A DNA stretch of 39,677 nt. It comes from Alphaproteobacteria bacterium (lineage in GTDB: Bacteria; Pseudomonadota; Alphaproteobacteria; Rhizobiales; Xanthobacteraceae). The stretch covers positions 1 through 39,677 of the forward strand of contig VGEP01000040.1 in NCBI GenBank assembly GCA_016869215.1, read 5' to 3'. The translations under genes were made by a program, and so were the position numbers. The notes beneath the pieces are model-generated. The model was given only the letters and a program-made list of their open reading frames with translations, had not been told where the DNA came from and ran no database searches. This document shows positions 15,635 through 28,496 of this stretch, piece after piece. Each line of letters starts with the position of its first letter. The first letter of the stretch is position 1.

Positions 15635-15718
15635 AAGGCGCTCCGGACGAGGCTCCCGTAGCGCATGGGCCGAGGCTTCGCAAGGGATCGGGCGCGATGG
15701 GCGCCAAGCGCATAGCGC

Positions 15719-16108
15719 CTAGGGTTCGCGTCCTCGCAGCCGCTCCAGCGCGCGCCGCTCGCTCTTGGTCGGGCGGCCCGTTCCGGCCTCCCGGATGGCC
15801 GCGGGCGGCTCACCCGGAGATATCGCGGGCAGCTCACGCGGAGATATGACGGGAGTCAGGTCTTCGAACAGCGCGCGGGCGTCGTCCGCCGACCCCCGCC
15901 GCTCAGTCTGCGCGAGGACCTTCAACACGCGAACGCGGCTGTCGAGCGCCACCGTCACCACGTCGCCCGGACGGACCGGCCGGCTCGGTGCATCGATCCG
16001 CACGCCGTTGATGCGGACATGGCCCGCTCCCGCAAGCTGCGACGCGGCCGAGCGCGTGCGGACCACCCGCGCATGCCACAGCCACTTGTCGATACGCTGG
16101 CGGTCCAA
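15719..16108 (-). CDS. S4-domain RNA-binding protein (Hsp15-like)
   Basis: The 129-residue protein has an N-terminal S4 domain (RIDKWLWHARVVRTRSAASQ, HVRINGVRIDAPSRPVRPGDVV, residues 5-60) like Hsp15/HslR, which binds stalled 50S subunits carrying nascent chains. The C-terminal half is longer and less ordered than in E. coli Hsp15, with a basic end (RPTKSERRALERLRGR) that fits RNA binding. It starts 10 bases after the helicase stop, so the two are very likely one transcript. Confidence 0.9.
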   Translation of the reverse strand: MDRQRIDKWLWHARVVRTRSAASQLAGAGHVRINGVRIDAPSRPVRPGDVVTVALDSRVRVLKVLAQTERRGSADDARALFEDLTPVISPRELPAISPGEPPAAIREAGTGRPTKSERRALERLRGREP

Positions 16109-16118
16109 TCGGATTGGC

Positions 16119-19529
<3,411 letters not shown>

Positions 19530-19868
19530 CCGATTTCCAGGCTGGGGAAGGCCCGCAGCGGCGGCGGGCGGCATCCCTGTGTATCACAATGCTACGACGG
19601 GACGGTCTGGACCGGCCTCCGGCTTAACCGAGCGAACGAGTCTGGAACGAATCGCGCCCGAATCGCTGACTCAGGCGCAGCCGTCCTTCGTTCGCCCCGA
19701 CATATCGGCATAAACAGGCCATCGGCCACAACATCGGGTGTGAATCCGTAAGCCGCAAGCCCGTTTCCCGGGCCCTGCCGGTTAACGGCGCGGACCGCGT
19801 GCCGACGCCGCGAGTCAAGCGCAACGGTAGCCTCATTCTGTGGATAGCCTGTGGACGGATTGGCGCGA
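19530..19868. other. Non-coding spacer upstream of the helicase gene
   Basis: About 340 bases separate the helicase start from the DUF3108 gene stop on the same strand. It holds no convincing coding frame, tRNA or strong hairpin apart from a short CCCGTTTCCCGGG-type inverted stretch near 19763. The helicase promoter must lie here, but no box stands out. Confidence 0.5.
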
Positions 19869-20738
19869 TCACTGCGTCGGCGGCTTGGCTGTCGCCGCGC
19901 GCGGCAGCGACACCGACACGAACTGCGTCGCCTCCATGACGCCGACGCCGATCGGCGTGGGGATCGACACGCGGTACGGCACGACGACGCGCGTGTTACC
20001 CACCGGCGCGAGCCAGGTTTCCATGTCGCGCTGCTTCATCAGGTATTTGACCGCCGCGCGCGACGGGATGTGGCCGGCCACCGGCACGAAATAGACGGCG
20101 CAGACGGCCACCGGACCTTCATAGCCTTTGTCGGCCTTCACGCGCTCCATGCGCTTGAAGACGAACTGCAGGTCGTAACGGAGCCGGCCGTCGAACACCG
20201 GTGCCACCCGCTGGCAAGCCATCGGACCGACCGGATGGCCGTTGCCGGGTACGCGAAACAGCGACGCGGTCATCGGATCGCTGGCGCCACGGCGATGTGC
20301 ATCGGTGATCGGAACGCGCTCCGGATCCGGGGTCGGCGCCGGCGAGATGACAAAATCCTTCACGCCGCTCGAAGCGAGCGTCATGCGGATTTCTTCGGTC
20401 TTGCGGTCGGAGGTGATGCTGGCGGCGAAACTCGCCGGCACCGGATGGCCGCCGACGATGTGGCCGCGCGACGCGCCGCTGCCTTGCCCGCTGGCGAACA
20501 CCCGCAATAAGCCGGAGGTGGCCCCGCTGGCGGCCGCGGTGAACTGGTTTTCAGCGAGGTCGATGACCCAGGCACCCTTGCCGATCGGAATGCCGCCGAG
20601 GCTGACCTGGTAACGCGCGTCCAGCCGCCCCTGCGCAGATGCGGGAACCACAGCGGCGAGCGCCAGGGCTGTAACCGCCATCCCGGCCGTTAACCGAACG
20701 GCACCCTTCAGCACGATGTCGGTCTCCCTGAACGCCAT
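19869..20738 (-). CDS. DUF3108-domain exported protein
   Basis: The 289-residue protein has a Sec-type signal (VRLTAGMAVTALALAAVVPASAQG, cleavage near residue 36). It then has a beta-rich domain of the DUF3108 type (YQVSLGGIPIGKGAWVIDL, FAASITSDRKTEEIRMTLAS, YDLQFVFKRMERVK, CAVYFVPVAGH). The family is periplasmic and widespread in alphaproteobacteria, with no defined activity. I chose the ATG giving MAFRETDIVLK; TTG and ATG codons up to 39 bases upstream are possible. It is divergent from rpmB. Confidence 0.8.
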   Translation of the reverse strand: MAFRETDIVLKGAVRLTAGMAVTALALAAVVPASAQGRLDARYQVSLGGIPIGKGAWVIDLAENQFTAAASGATSGLLRVFASGQGSGASRGHIVGGHPVPASFAASITSDRKTEEIRMTLASSGVKDFVISPAPTPDPERVPITDAHRRGASDPMTASLFRVPGNGHPVGPMACQRVAPVFDGRLRYDLQFVFKRMERVKADKGYEGPVAVCAVYFVPVAGHIPSRAAVKYLMKQRDMETWLAPVGNTRVVVPYRVSIPTPIGVGVMEATQFVSVSLPRAATAKPPTQ

Positions 20739-20866
20739 GAAAGCCCGCATTTGCAGCGCGGCTGCCACCCCGATCAAGGCGGCTCCGGGCCGGAAGGCGC
20801 ATTATCCCCCGTCTCGGCGGGGAATGCGTCGTTTATATGGTCGGGGGCCTCACCGAGCGGCTCGCC

Positions 20867-20895
20867 TTGACGCCTCCCGACCCCGTCACTATACG
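20867..20895 (+). promoter_or_regulatory. Predicted sigma-70-type promoter for rpmB
   Basis: TTGACG (20867-20872) and TATACG (20890-20895) are separated by exactly 17 bases and lie about 70 bases before the rpmB start. The match is good for a housekeeping promoter. It was assigned by consensus only. Confidence 0.6.
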
Positions 20896-20965
20896 TCCGC
20901 GGTCCACCGAACAGGCCAATTCCGGCGCCCAGGCGGCGCCCCGTCGAACGCTAAAAGGTATCGTC

Positions 20966-21256
20966 ATGTCGCGCCGCTGCGAGCTGACCGGCAAGACCGC
21001 CCAGGTCGGCCACAAGGTGAGCCACTCGAACCGCAAGACCAAACGGCGGTTCCTGCCCAACCTGCTCAACGTCACCCTGATCTCCGACGCGCTCGGACGC
21101 TCGTTCAAGCTGCGGGTGTCGGCCAATGCGCTGAAGACCGTCGACCATCGCGGCGGCCTCGATGCGTTTCTCGCCAAGGCCAAGAAAGACGAGCTCGCCC
21201 CGCGCGTGCGCGAACTCAAGCGCGAGATCGAGAAGAAGCTCGCCGCGGCGGGCTGA
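20966..21256 (+). CDS. rpmB: 50S ribosomal protein L28
   Basis: The 96-residue product has the conserved start [21 protein letters not shown] and [15 protein letters not shown] of bL28, a small basic large-subunit protein. The length matches alphaproteobacterial L28, which carries a longer C-terminal helix ([20 protein letters not shown]) than the E. coli form. AAAAGG precedes the ATG. It stands alone with its own promoter and is convergent with the phytase-like gene 15 bases away. Confidence 0.97.
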   Translation: MSRRCELTGKTAQVGHKVSHSNRKTKRRFLPNLLNVTLISDALGRSFKLRVSANALKTVDHRGGLDAFLAKAKKDELAPRVRELKREIEKKLAAAG

Positions 21257-21271
21257 TCCGGCGCGGCGCCG

Positions 21272-22312
21272 CTATTCCTTGAGCATGAACTGCAGCAGCA
21301 CCGTGCGCTGAAGCGCCGAGAAGTTGTCGTCGGACACCAACGTCAGCACGGTCGCGCCGTTTGCCGCACGGTGCCAGCCGATGCCCTCCATGTTGTCGAT
21401 CTGGTGCCCCATATCGGCAAAAATCATTTCCTTGCCGTCGATGGTCGCGCCCGGCTTCACGTCGGACAGCGCCACGCTGCGAATGCGCATGGCGATGCCG
21501 CGCAGCCATGAGAACCGGCGCTCCAGCAGCAGAAGCCGCCCCGACGGCAGGATCGTGCAATCGCTGATGTCGAACTCGTCGGTGCGCCGAACCGAAAACG
21601 TTCCGCCCGCTCCGCCGATCAAGAAGCCCCGGATATTGCCGCGGTCGTCGAGCCCGCTTTCGGAGATCGCCAGCAGCGTGCCGCCGAGCGGCCCGCCGCG
21701 CGGCGCCACGGCCAGGCATTCGATGCTCTTGTTGCTGGGCAACGACTTGAACGCCGGCGGTACGGCAATCGGCGCACCGCGCGAGCGCAGGCCGTCCCGC
21801 GCAAAGTTGTTGAAGCGCACGATTTGGTGCACGCGCTCGATGCCGACGTAGAGCGTACCCGTTCCATCGTCGGCGAGCGCCTCGGTGTCGTACCAGCGGC
21901 GGCGCGCGAGCGGCACACCGTCAGCGCCGAGGACCGGCGCCATCTCGGCGTCGCGGACCGCAATCGGCCGGTCGCCGCGGTAGACGATGCGGCCGCGCAG
22001 CCAGAACCCGCGGTCGGTCAGCGACAGGAAGCGCTCGCCGCCAGGCTGCATCAGCAGCGCCGAGATGCCGCCGAAATTCTTGTGTGAAGCCGTCAGTACA
22101 AGCCCGCCGCGGAACTCGAGCGCACCGAAGCGTGTGCGCGCCGGCTCACGCGGGTCGAAGCTCTCGATCGTCTGGGCGGAAACCTCAAACCTCTGGACCG
22201 CAGCCGCAGTGCGTTGCGACTGCGCCTGCGCCGGGATCAGCGCCAGAACGGCCAGCGACGCCGCCAGCAGCGCGGCCGCAATTGCCAAGCCTCGGGTCCA
22301 ATGGGAGTTCAA
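21272..22312 (-). CDS. Exported phytase-like/esterase-like beta-propeller protein
   Basis: The 346-residue secreted protein has a signal (LAIAAALLAASLAVLALIPAQAQ, cleavage near residue 31). The single domain resembles the phytase-like esterase family: FGALEFRGGLVL, GISALLMQPGGERFLSLTDRGFW, WYDTEALADDGTGTLYVG, and DNMEGIGWHRAANGATVLTLVSDDN near the end. These proteins fold as beta-propellers; a real phytase or esterase function is unproven. It lies 77 bases downstream of cobT on the same strand, possibly as the last gene of that unit. Confidence 0.8.
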   Translation of the reverse strand: MNSHWTRGLAIAAALLAASLAVLALIPAQAQSQRTAAAVQRFEVSAQTIESFDPREPARTRFGALEFRGGLVLTASHKNFGGISALLMQPGGERFLSLTDRGFWLRGRIVYRGDRPIAVRDAEMAPVLGADGVPLARRRWYDTEALADDGTGTLYVGIERVHQIVRFNNFARDGLRSRGAPIAVPPAFKSLPSNKSIECLAVAPRGGPLGGTLLAISESGLDDRGNIRGFLIGGAGGTFSVRRTDEFDISDCTILPSGRLLLLERRFSWLRGIAMRIRSVALSDVKPGATIDGKEMIFADMGHQIDNMEGIGWHRAANGATVLTLVSDDNFSALQRTVLLQFMLKE

Positions 22313-22389
22313 CGGCGTCCCCTATCGGGACCATCCTATCAAACCATGCCCGTGGAATGCGGTACCCGCCGGCGGCATCGCCGCATTCA

Positions 22390-24303
22390 TCATGAATGCA
22401 GCTTGCGCCGCACAGTACGCATCGCGCGGGCGGGCTCGGCCTGCGCCTGTTCTTCGAACAGCTCCGCAAGCTTCTCGGTCATGACGCCGCCCAGCTCCTC
22501 GGCGTCGACGATGGTGACCGCACGGCGATAGTAGCGCGTCACGTCGTGGCCGATGCCGATGGCGATCAGTTCCACCGGCGAGCGGGTTTCGATGTCTTCG
22601 ATCACCCAGCGCAGATGGCGTTCGAGATAGTTGCCGGGATTGACCGACAGCGTGGAGTCGTCGACCGGCGCGCCGTCGGAAATCATCATCAGGATCTTGC
22701 GCTGCTCGGAGCGCGCCAGCAGCCGCCGATGTGCCCAATCCAGCGCCTCGCCGTCGATGTTCTCCTTCAGCAGGCCCTCACGCATCATCAAGCCGAGGTT
22801 CTTGCGCGCGCGCCGCCACGGCGAGTCGGCCGACTTGTAGATGATGTGGCGCAGATCGTTCAGCCGCCCGGGATTGGGCGATTTCCCGGCGGCGAGCCAG
22901 GCTTCGCGCGACTGCCCGCCCTTCCAGGCGCGCGTCGTGAAGCCCAGGATCTCGACCTTGACGCCGCAGCGTTCCAGCGTGCGCGCCAGGATGTCGGCGC
23001 AGGTCGCAGCGACGGTGATCGGGCGGCCGCGCATCGAGCCGGAATTGTCGAGCAGCAGGGTCACCACGGTGTCGCGGAAGTTGGTCTCTTTCTCGCGCTT
23101 GAACGACAGCGCGTGCAGCGGATCGATGACGATGCGCGGCAGGCGCGCGGCGTCGAGCATGCCTTCCTCGAGGTCGAACTCCCAGGCGCGGTTCTGCTGC
23201 GCGAGCAGGCGGCGCTGCAGCCGGTTGGCGAGCCGCGCCACGACGCCCTGCAGGTGCGAAAGCTGCTTGTCGAGATAGCCGCGCAGCCGGTCCAGTTCCT
23301 CCGGCTCGCACAGGTCCTCGGCCGGCACGGTCTCATCGAAACGCGCGGTGAACGGCCGGTAATCGGGTCCGCGCGGCTCGTTTTGGCGATGGCGCGGACG
23401 CCACGGCTCTGCCGCGGTTTCCGAGTCGCCCATCTCCGAGTCCTCGGCCATCTCGGCGGCAGGCGCATCGACCGCCTCCTCGGCAGTCTCGGCGGCATCG
23501 GCGGACGCTTCCGCGTCCTCCATGCTCATCTTCTCCATGTCTTCGGAGTCGGCGGCCTCACCCTGCTCGCCGGTCTCGTCCTTGCGGCGGTCCTGCTCGC
23601 CCTCCTCGCCTTCCTCCTCCTCGTCGGAGGCGGCGCGGTCCTCGCCCATGTCGAGCTGTTCGAGAAGATCGTGGACTGCGTCGCCGAACTTGCGCTGGTC
23701 GTCGAGCAGCCGCTCCAGCCGGTCTAGGCCCTTTCCGGCGCGATCCTCAATAAACGGCCGCCACAGATCCACGAGCTTCCTGGCCGCGGCAGGCGGAGCC
23801 TGGCCGGTGAGGCGCTCGCGCACCATCATCGCCACGGCCTCCTCGATCGGCGCGTCGGCGCGGTCGGTGATCTCGTCGAACTTGCCGCGGTGGAAGCGGT
23901 CGTCGAGCATGGCGGCGAGATTGGTTGCAACGCCCTCCATCCGCCGCGCGCCGATCGACTCGACGCGGGCCTGCTCGACCGCTTCGAACACCGCACGCGC
24001 CTGCTGGCCGGCCGGAACCATCTTCCGGTGCACCGACGGATCGTGACAGGCGAGCTTGAGCGCAGCCGAGTCGGCGTGCCCGCGAACGATCGCGGCTTCC
24101 TGCCGCGACAGCTTGCGCGCCGGTTCCGGCAGGCGGACCTTGCCGCCGACGAGGCCCGGACGCTCGGCGGCGAACGACACGTCGAGATCGGACTTCTTCG
24201 CGATCGCGCGCAGGCAGCCGGTTACCGCGCGCTTGAACGGCTCGGTCGGGGATTCCTTGGCCTGGGCCTTGGGCTTGATGTTGGACGACATGGATTCCGC
24301 CAT
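22390..24303 (-). CDS. cobT: Aerobic cobaltochelatase subunit CobT
   Basis: CobT joins CobS and CobN to insert cobalt into hydrogenobyrinate a,c-diamide, using ATP, in the aerobic B12 pathway. The 637-residue protein has the usual N-terminal part and a long acidic low-complexity linker (roughly residues 210-305, Glu/Asp/Ala-rich). A C-terminal von Willebrand A domain carries the MIDAS sequence [13 protein letters not shown] near residue 415, then [15 protein letters not shown]. The start overlaps closely with the DUF502 gene stop (one base apart), which suggests translational coupling; a second ATG four codons in is possible. cobN is not in the window. Confidence 0.96.
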   Translation of the reverse strand: MAESMSSNIKPKAQAKESPTEPFKRAVTGCLRAIAKKSDLDVSFAAERPGLVGGKVRLPEPARKLSRQEAAIVRGHADSAALKLACHDPSVHRKMVPAGQQARAVFEAVEQARVESIGARRMEGVATNLAAMLDDRFHRGKFDEITDRADAPIEEAVAMMVRERLTGQAPPAAARKLVDLWRPFIEDRAGKGLDRLERLLDDQRKFGDAVHDLLEQLDMGEDRAASDEEEEGEEGEQDRRKDETGEQGEAADSEDMEKMSMEDAEASADAAETAEEAVDAPAAEMAEDSEMGDSETAAEPWRPRHRQNEPRGPDYRPFTARFDETVPAEDLCEPEELDRLRGYLDKQLSHLQGVVARLANRLQRRLLAQQNRAWEFDLEEGMLDAARLPRIVIDPLHALSFKREKETNFRDTVVTLLLDNSGSMRGRPITVAATCADILARTLERCGVKVEILGFTTRAWKGGQSREAWLAAGKSPNPGRLNDLRHIIYKSADSPWRRARKNLGLMMREGLLKENIDGEALDWAHRRLLARSEQRKILMMISDGAPVDDSTLSVNPGNYLERHLRWVIEDIETRSPVELIAIGIGHDVTRYYRRAVTIVDAEELGGVMTEKLAELFEEQAQAEPARAMRTVRRKLHS

Positions 24304-24304
24304 T

Positions 24305-24985
24305 TTACGACGCTGGAGCCGCCGGGCCGGCCGGCGCGATCAAAGCCGGCCGGCGCGCCAGGTCGGCGCGCGTCGGCATCGACACCCCCATCGAAACATA
24401 AACGCTCATCAGCCCCTCGACCCCGATATCCGCCGGCTTGATCCATTCCGCCGGAACATAGAGCAGGCCGCCGCCGATCGGCACCGGAGCGGATGGAACC
24501 AGGATCGCGTGATAGGCGACGCCGTCAAGCTCGATGACCTCCGGCGAAGGCAGGAGCGCCAACGCTGCGGCGCTGCCGGGACCGCCGAAGAAGCACCACA
24601 CCGGGCGCATCCCCTTCAACCCGTCGGCATCCTTGGCGTCGACGATGGCAACGAAGCGCTTGGTCAGATCGTAGACGTTCCGCACCACCGGGATCCGGCG
24701 CATGCTGGAATCGATGAAGCCGGAGAACTGGTTGCGCAGCCCGGACTCGACGATCAGGCCCAGGGTGTAGACGAAGATGATCAGCACCACGAGCCCGATC
24801 AGGTAAGCCACCACCGTTGAGCCGGTGAAGCCAAGACCGATCGCGGTCAGCGTGCTGCCGAACACGCTGCCGGGCCGCACGTAGGCGAAGATGTAGGTGC
24901 CAAGCCATATCACCAGCACGGCGGTGATCGCGACCGGCAGCAACAGCAGAAAACCTGAAAGCAATGTCCGAACGAAGTGGTTCAT
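24305..24985 (-). CDS. DUF502 membrane protein
   Basis: The 226-residue protein belongs to DUF502: an N-terminal transmembrane segment ([22 protein letters not shown], residues 9-30), a second at about residues 52-80 ([20 protein letters not shown]), then a soluble domain with [15 protein letters not shown] and [16 protein letters not shown]. Function is unknown. What is notable is its place between cobS (80 bases upstream) and cobT (one base downstream), genes whose products form one complex. It may help membrane association or may have been inserted by chance. Confidence 0.88.
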   Translation of the reverse strand: MNHFVRTLLSGFLLLLPVAITAVLVIWLGTYIFAYVRPGSVFGSTLTAIGLGFTGSTVVAYLIGLVVLIIFVYTLGLIVESGLRNQFSGFIDSSMRRIPVVRNVYDLTKRFVAIVDAKDADGLKGMRPVWCFFGGPGSAAALALLPSPEVIELDGVAYHAILVPSAPVPIGGGLLYVPAEWIKPADIGVEGLMSVYVSMGVSMPTRADLARRPALIAPAGPAAPAS

Positions 24986-25065
24986 GCCCTCGTCTCAAGC
25001 CCTCCCCCAGGGACTCGGATTCCACCGGCCGCGCCACGACGCCCGCGCGCCTCCGTCCGCGACGC

Positions 25066-26052
25066 TCAACTCAACGCCACGTTCACCGAGCTTTCCGGAA
25101 GCTCCTGGCCGAAGCAGCGCTGATAGAACTCGGCCACGATCGGACGCTCCAGTTCGTCGCACTTGTTCAGGAACGTGAGCCGGAACGAGAAACCGATGTC
25201 GTTGAAGATCTGCGAGTTTTCGGCCCAGATGATCACGGTGCGCGGGCTCATCACCGTCGATAGATCGCCGTTGATGAACGCGTTGCGCGTCAGGTCCGCG
25301 ACGCGCACCATTTTGTTGACGATGTCGCGGCCTTCCGGATTTTGATAGTGCTTGGCCTTGGCCAGCACGATCTCGACCTCGTTGTCGTGCGGCAGGTAGT
25401 TCAGGTTGGTCACGATCGACCAGCGATCCATCTGCGCCTGGTTGATCTGCTGCGTGCCGTGATAGAGGCCCGAGGTGTCGCCGAGGCCGATGGTGTTTGC
25501 GGTGGCGAACAGCCGGAACGCCGGATGAGGCCGGATCACGCGGCTCTGGTCGAGCAGCGTCAGGCGGCCCGACGATTCCAGCACGCGCTGGATCACGAAC
25601 ATCACGTCCGGGCGGCCGGCGTCGTATTCGTCGAAGCACAGCGCGACGTTGTTCTGATACGCCCACGGCAGGATGCCGTCGCGGAATTCGGTGACCTGCT
25701 TGCCGTCCTTGATGACAATGGCGTCCTTGCCGATCAGGTCGATACGGCTGATGTGGCTGTCGAGGTTGACGCGCACGCACGGCCAGTTCAGCCGCGCAGC
25801 GACCTGTTCGACATGGGTCGACTTGCCGGTGCCGTGGTAACCGGAGACGATCACGCGGCGATTGTGCGCGAAGCCGGCCAGGATCGCGAGCGTCGTCGGA
25901 CGGTCGAAGCGGTAGTCCGGGTCGACGTCGGGCACGTAGTCGTCGCCCTTCGAGTAGGCGGGGACTTCCATGTCGCTTTCGATGCCGAACACCTGACGTA
26001 CCGACACTTTCATGTCGGGCATGCCGGAGACAGTCTGATTAGCGCTTGCCAT
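25066..26052 (-). CDS. cobS: Aerobic cobaltochelatase subunit CobS
   Basis: CobS is the AAA+ ATPase of the cobaltochelatase. The 328-residue product has the N-terminal [20 protein letters not shown], Walker [14 protein letters not shown] near residue 83, Walker [11 protein letters not shown], and sensor region [19 protein letters not shown]. Start [10 protein letters not shown] at 26052 was chosen since GGAGAAATC immediately precedes it; the frame extends 14 codons further up without a site. It heads cobS-DUF502-cobT. A LysR gene, not a J-domain gene, lies upstream. Confidence 0.97.
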   Translation of the reverse strand: MASANQTVSGMPDMKVSVRQVFGIESDMEVPAYSKGDDYVPDVDPDYRFDRPTTLAILAGFAHNRRVIVSGYHGTGKSTHVEQVAARLNWPCVRVNLDSHISRIDLIGKDAIVIKDGKQVTEFRDGILPWAYQNNVALCFDEYDAGRPDVMFVIQRVLESSGRLTLLDQSRVIRPHPAFRLFATANTIGLGDTSGLYHGTQQINQAQMDRWSIVTNLNYLPHDNEVEIVLAKAKHYQNPEGRDIVNKMVRVADLTRNAFINGDLSTVMSPRTVIIWAENSQIFNDIGFSFRLTFLNKCDELERPIVAEFYQRCFGQELPESSVNVALS

Positions 26053-26189
26053 GATTTCTCCGTGGCCCCGGAACGGCACGGGGGCCGCGATCACTGCGGG
26101 GATGGACTGGAATACAACGGCTGTTTAGCAGACGCACGTGCACCGCGAAAGCCGCCCGGCGCATGGCTGGGATATGGCCGGATCAGCCC

Positions 26190-26210
26190 AAAAACCGCGA
26201 AAAATCGCGG
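26190..26210 (-). terminator. Intrinsic terminator after the cassette LysR gene
   Basis: On the minus strand CCGCGA-TTTT-TCGCGG (26210 to 26195) is followed by TTTTTGGG. It lies about 110 bases past the LysR stop at 26320 and before cobS, so it separates the cassette regulator from the cobS unit. Confidence 0.7.
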
Positions 26211-26319
26211 ATTTTCGCGCCTTGACCCGCCTGGATTCCGGCATCCGGACCGGCCACCGCCCACGGGTGAACGAGCGACGGCGACAAGGTCCAGCCGGCC
26301 GATCCCGGCGCGGGTGCGC

Positions 26320-27330
26320 TCACCAGCTGCGCGGCCGCCGGGTTCGGTTGGCCGGCGGAGTTGCGGAACCCGGCAGCGCCGCCTGTGCCAGCAGCCGAAG
26401 CCTTGGCGGCCGCGGCCTCGCGCTGCGTGCAGCCTGCTTCTGGTCGGCCATGCGGAGCGGCACGACCGATCCGACTGCTGAAACGATGGCATTCAGCAGC
26501 CGCCGGTGGCCGGCGCTGTCGAAGTCGCCACTGACGCATATGCCCGCGCGCATCGTCGGAAGTTTCGGCAGGAAGCTCTCGTGCGCAATCTTCAGGCCGC
26601 TGGCCAAGGCGCTTCCCGGCATCAGCATGTAGCCGAGGCCGGCATGCGCCGCCGCAAAGCGCGCGCTGTAGTCCTTGCCGGCGAAGGCCACATGGTAGCG
26701 GCGGCTTGCCGCTTCGAGCGCGTTGATCGCGATCCGGTCCGTGGGGCTGTTGGGCCAGCTGATGTAGGGGATGGGCGCGTTCGGACTGACGACGAGGTCG
26801 GGCTTGCAGGCCCATACCAGCTGTTCGTCCCATTCCGCGATCGGGCTGAAGCCATGCGCCCCGATATCGAGCGCCACGGCCACGTCGAGATGGCCGTCGC
26901 CCAGAGCGGGAAGCAGATTGTGGGACGCATCGCTCTGCAACTGGATCTGCGCATCGGTGTCGGCGGCCTCGCAGGATTGATGGATCTTCACCGTCAATGC
27001 GGCGGCGAACGACGACATGACCCCGATCCGGACCAGTTGCTTGGTCGACTGGGCCCCCGACAGGGACAGGAGCTGGTCGTTGATGTCCAGGATTCGGTGC
27101 GCGTACCGCTCCACGGTCTTGCCGCGCGCGCTGAGCGTCAGCCCACCCCCCGACTTTTCGAACACATTGCCGCCGACAAGCTGATCCAGGCGCTTGATCT
27201 GCGCGCTGATGGCGGACTGACTGAGCCCCAGCGCCAGTCCGGCTCTGGTGAAGCTGCCCGCCTGGGAAATCGCGACCAGCGTGCGCAACAGTTCGATCGG
27301 AACGTGATTCTTGTCGTAGCGGTGGTGCAT
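26320..27330 (-). CDS. LysR-family transcriptional regulator
   Basis: The 336-residue regulator has a winged helix-turn-helix at about residues 10-70 (IELLRTLVAISQAGSFTRAGLALGLSQS, AISAQIKRLDQLVGGNVFEK) and an effector domain to about residue 290. The last ~40 residues are Arg/Pro-rich (ARSARPRPPRLRLLAQAALP), longer than usual for the family and possibly a read-on after loss of an older stop. It is divergent from the VOC gene, with an AT-rich spacer between, so it most likely controls the VOC, monooxygenase and MFS genes. Confidence 0.9.
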   Translation of the reverse strand: MHHRYDKNHVPIELLRTLVAISQAGSFTRAGLALGLSQSAISAQIKRLDQLVGGNVFEKSGGGLTLSARGKTVERYAHRILDINDQLLSLSGAQSTKQLVRIGVMSSFAAALTVKIHQSCEAADTDAQIQLQSDASHNLLPALGDGHLDVAVALDIGAHGFSPIAEWDEQLVWACKPDLVVSPNAPIPYISWPNSPTDRIAINALEAASRRYHVAFAGKDYSARFAAAHAGLGYMLMPGSALASGLKIAHESFLPKLPTMRAGICVSGDFDSAGHRRLLNAIVSAVGSVVPLRMADQKQAARSARPRPPRLRLLAQAALPGSATPPANRTRRPRSW

Positions 27331-27644
27331 CGCACTGTTCCTGCCAGAATCCCGACGTGCCGGTTGAGCTTCCCGCTATACAACCAATGATTGGCATAAC
27401 CTGTTCGACAATCAAAAATTCCCCAGAACAAAAATTGTTGATTATTCCGCCATAATTTTGATCGGACATCATTATTGTTCATTCGATTACGCTGCCGGCC
27501 CGCAGCCGCCCTGCCCGCCGCGGTTGAATTCGACGGAGCGGCGATGCGGATTGTGCGGCAAGGCGCACAGACGCCGCGCTTGCGGCCCCGCCGCCGCGGC
27601 GCGCAGTATCCCGGCACGATGACCAACAGCTTGGAGCAGAGGCC
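27331..27644. promoter_or_regulatory. Divergent control region with AT-rich patch and inverted repeat
   Basis: The 314-base spacer between LysR and the VOC gene holds a markedly AT-rich stretch at about 27385-27490 in a high-GC background. It contains the palindrome AACAA-AAA-TTGTT (27427-27439) and further ATTATT/AATAAT-like tracts. This is a natural place for LysR operators and two promoters. The part 27490-27644 is GC-rich and without clear features, apart from GGAGCAGAGG before the VOC start. Confidence 0.5.
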
Positions 27645-28262
27645 ATGGCGGATATCGGCCTGAAGGACCGCGACGAGGTCCGTTCCGGCGCCGGGGTGCG
27701 CTTCTACGGCGTCCATCATCTCGCGCTGAACACCGACGACATGAAGATGACCGCCGACTTTTACGTGGGGGTCCTCGGCATGCGGCTGGTCCACGCGATG
27801 AAAGTGCCGCCGGGGCTCGGCACCGGGCCCGGCAACCGCGGCAATCCGCCGTTCGAGGAAATCCGCCACTACTTCTTCGACATGGGCCGCGACGGCCTGC
27901 TGGCGTTTTTCGAAATGCCCAAGGGCGCCAAAGAGCGCGGCGACCGCAACGCGCTCGGCGCCATGCAGCACGTCTCGTTTGCCGTGTCGCCGGACAGCCA
28001 GAGGCGCATCTGCGAGCGGCTCAAGGCCGCCAAGGTGCCGTTCGACGGGCCGTTGGAAATTCTGCCGGGCATCTTCTCGATCTACGTGTTCGATCCGAAC
28101 GACATCCGCCTGGAATTCTCCTGCCAGCCCGGCAACGGCGAAGACGAGCCCTGCATCGTGCCCCAGGTCACGCAGACCAAGGACGAAGCGCTTGCCGAAC
28201 TCCGCTCGCTCGCGGGCGACAAGTCGTGGCTCGATCGCATGACGGCGGGATTGCCCGACTAG
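27645..28262 (+). CDS. VOC-superfamily (glyoxalase/extradiol dioxygenase-like) protein
   Basis: The 205-residue protein has paired beta-alpha-beta-beta-beta modules of the VOC fold: VHHLALNTDDMKMTADFYV from residue 23 and MQHVSFAVSPDSQ near residue 107, ending in FDPNDIRLEF near residue 150. The likely metal ligands are a His in each of the first two and the Glu of RLEF. Family members include glyoxalases, extradiol dioxygenases and fosfomycin-resistance enzymes. Next to a flavin hydroxylase and an MFS porter, ring cleavage or isomerisation is possible but unproven. The ATG at 27645 has GGAGCAGAGG upstream. A palindromic element begins just after the stop. Confidence 0.82.
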   Translation: MADIGLKDRDEVRSGAGVRFYGVHHLALNTDDMKMTADFYVGVLGMRLVHAMKVPPGLGTGPGNRGNPPFEEIRHYFFDMGRDGLLAFFEMPKGAKERGDRNALGAMQHVSFAVSPDSQRRICERLKAAKVPFDGPLEILPGIFSIYVFDPNDIRLEFSCQPGNGEDEPCIVPQVTQTKDEALAELRSLAGDKSWLDRMTAGLPD

Positions 28263-28264
28263 CG

Positions 28265-28333
28265 TCCCGAACTCGAAGTTCGCATGATTGTCCAGCAAGC
28301 TCGGTTGCGAACTTCGGGTTCAAAAGGGCACTA
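28265..28333. repeat. Intergenic palindromic repeat family B, copy 2
   Basis: The arms CGAAGTTCGCA (28274-28284) and TGCGAACTTCG (28306-28316) form a perfect stem. The flanks TCCCGAA and GGGTTCAAAAGGGCACTA match family B copy 1 at 10106-10178. The left outer arm is degraded. It begins directly after the VOC stop. Confidence 0.8.
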
Positions 28334-28388
28334 GAGTATCATGCGATGAGGTAGGAACATTCTGTTGCTCGTCACCTCCCCCGTTCGA

Positions 28389-28445
28389 CCCCGCGCCAGC
28401 GGGGACCCGGTGCAAAAAAGTTTGGGTTCCCGCTTGCGCGGGAAC
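28389..28445. repeat. Double-hairpin repeat
   Basis: CCCCGC (28389-28394) pairs with GCGGGG (28399-28404), and GTTCCCGC (28426-28433) pairs with GCGGGAAC (28438-28445). The first hairpin and its GGGACCCGGTGC flank resemble the element at 1998-2024. It lies 50 bases before the monooxygenase start, inside what would be the VOC-to-monooxygenase leader. Confidence 0.75.
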
Positions 28446-28496
28446 GAACGGAGTTTGTGGCGGCTCAAACCTGATCACATGATTCATTAGTCAAGC

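Noticed and set aside
19530-19868. Possible tRNA or small RNA in the helicase upstream spacer
   Set aside because: No cloverleaf, no terminator hairpin with U-run and no anticodon arm could be built by eye.
20739-20777. Upstream TTG start for the DUF3108 protein
   Set aside because: It would add residues before a good signal peptide and has no ribosome site; the later ATG is preferred, though this is not certain.
27138-28298. Minus-strand frame across the VOC gene and LysR spacer
   Set aside because: Antisense shadow of the VOC gene with no recognisable domain.
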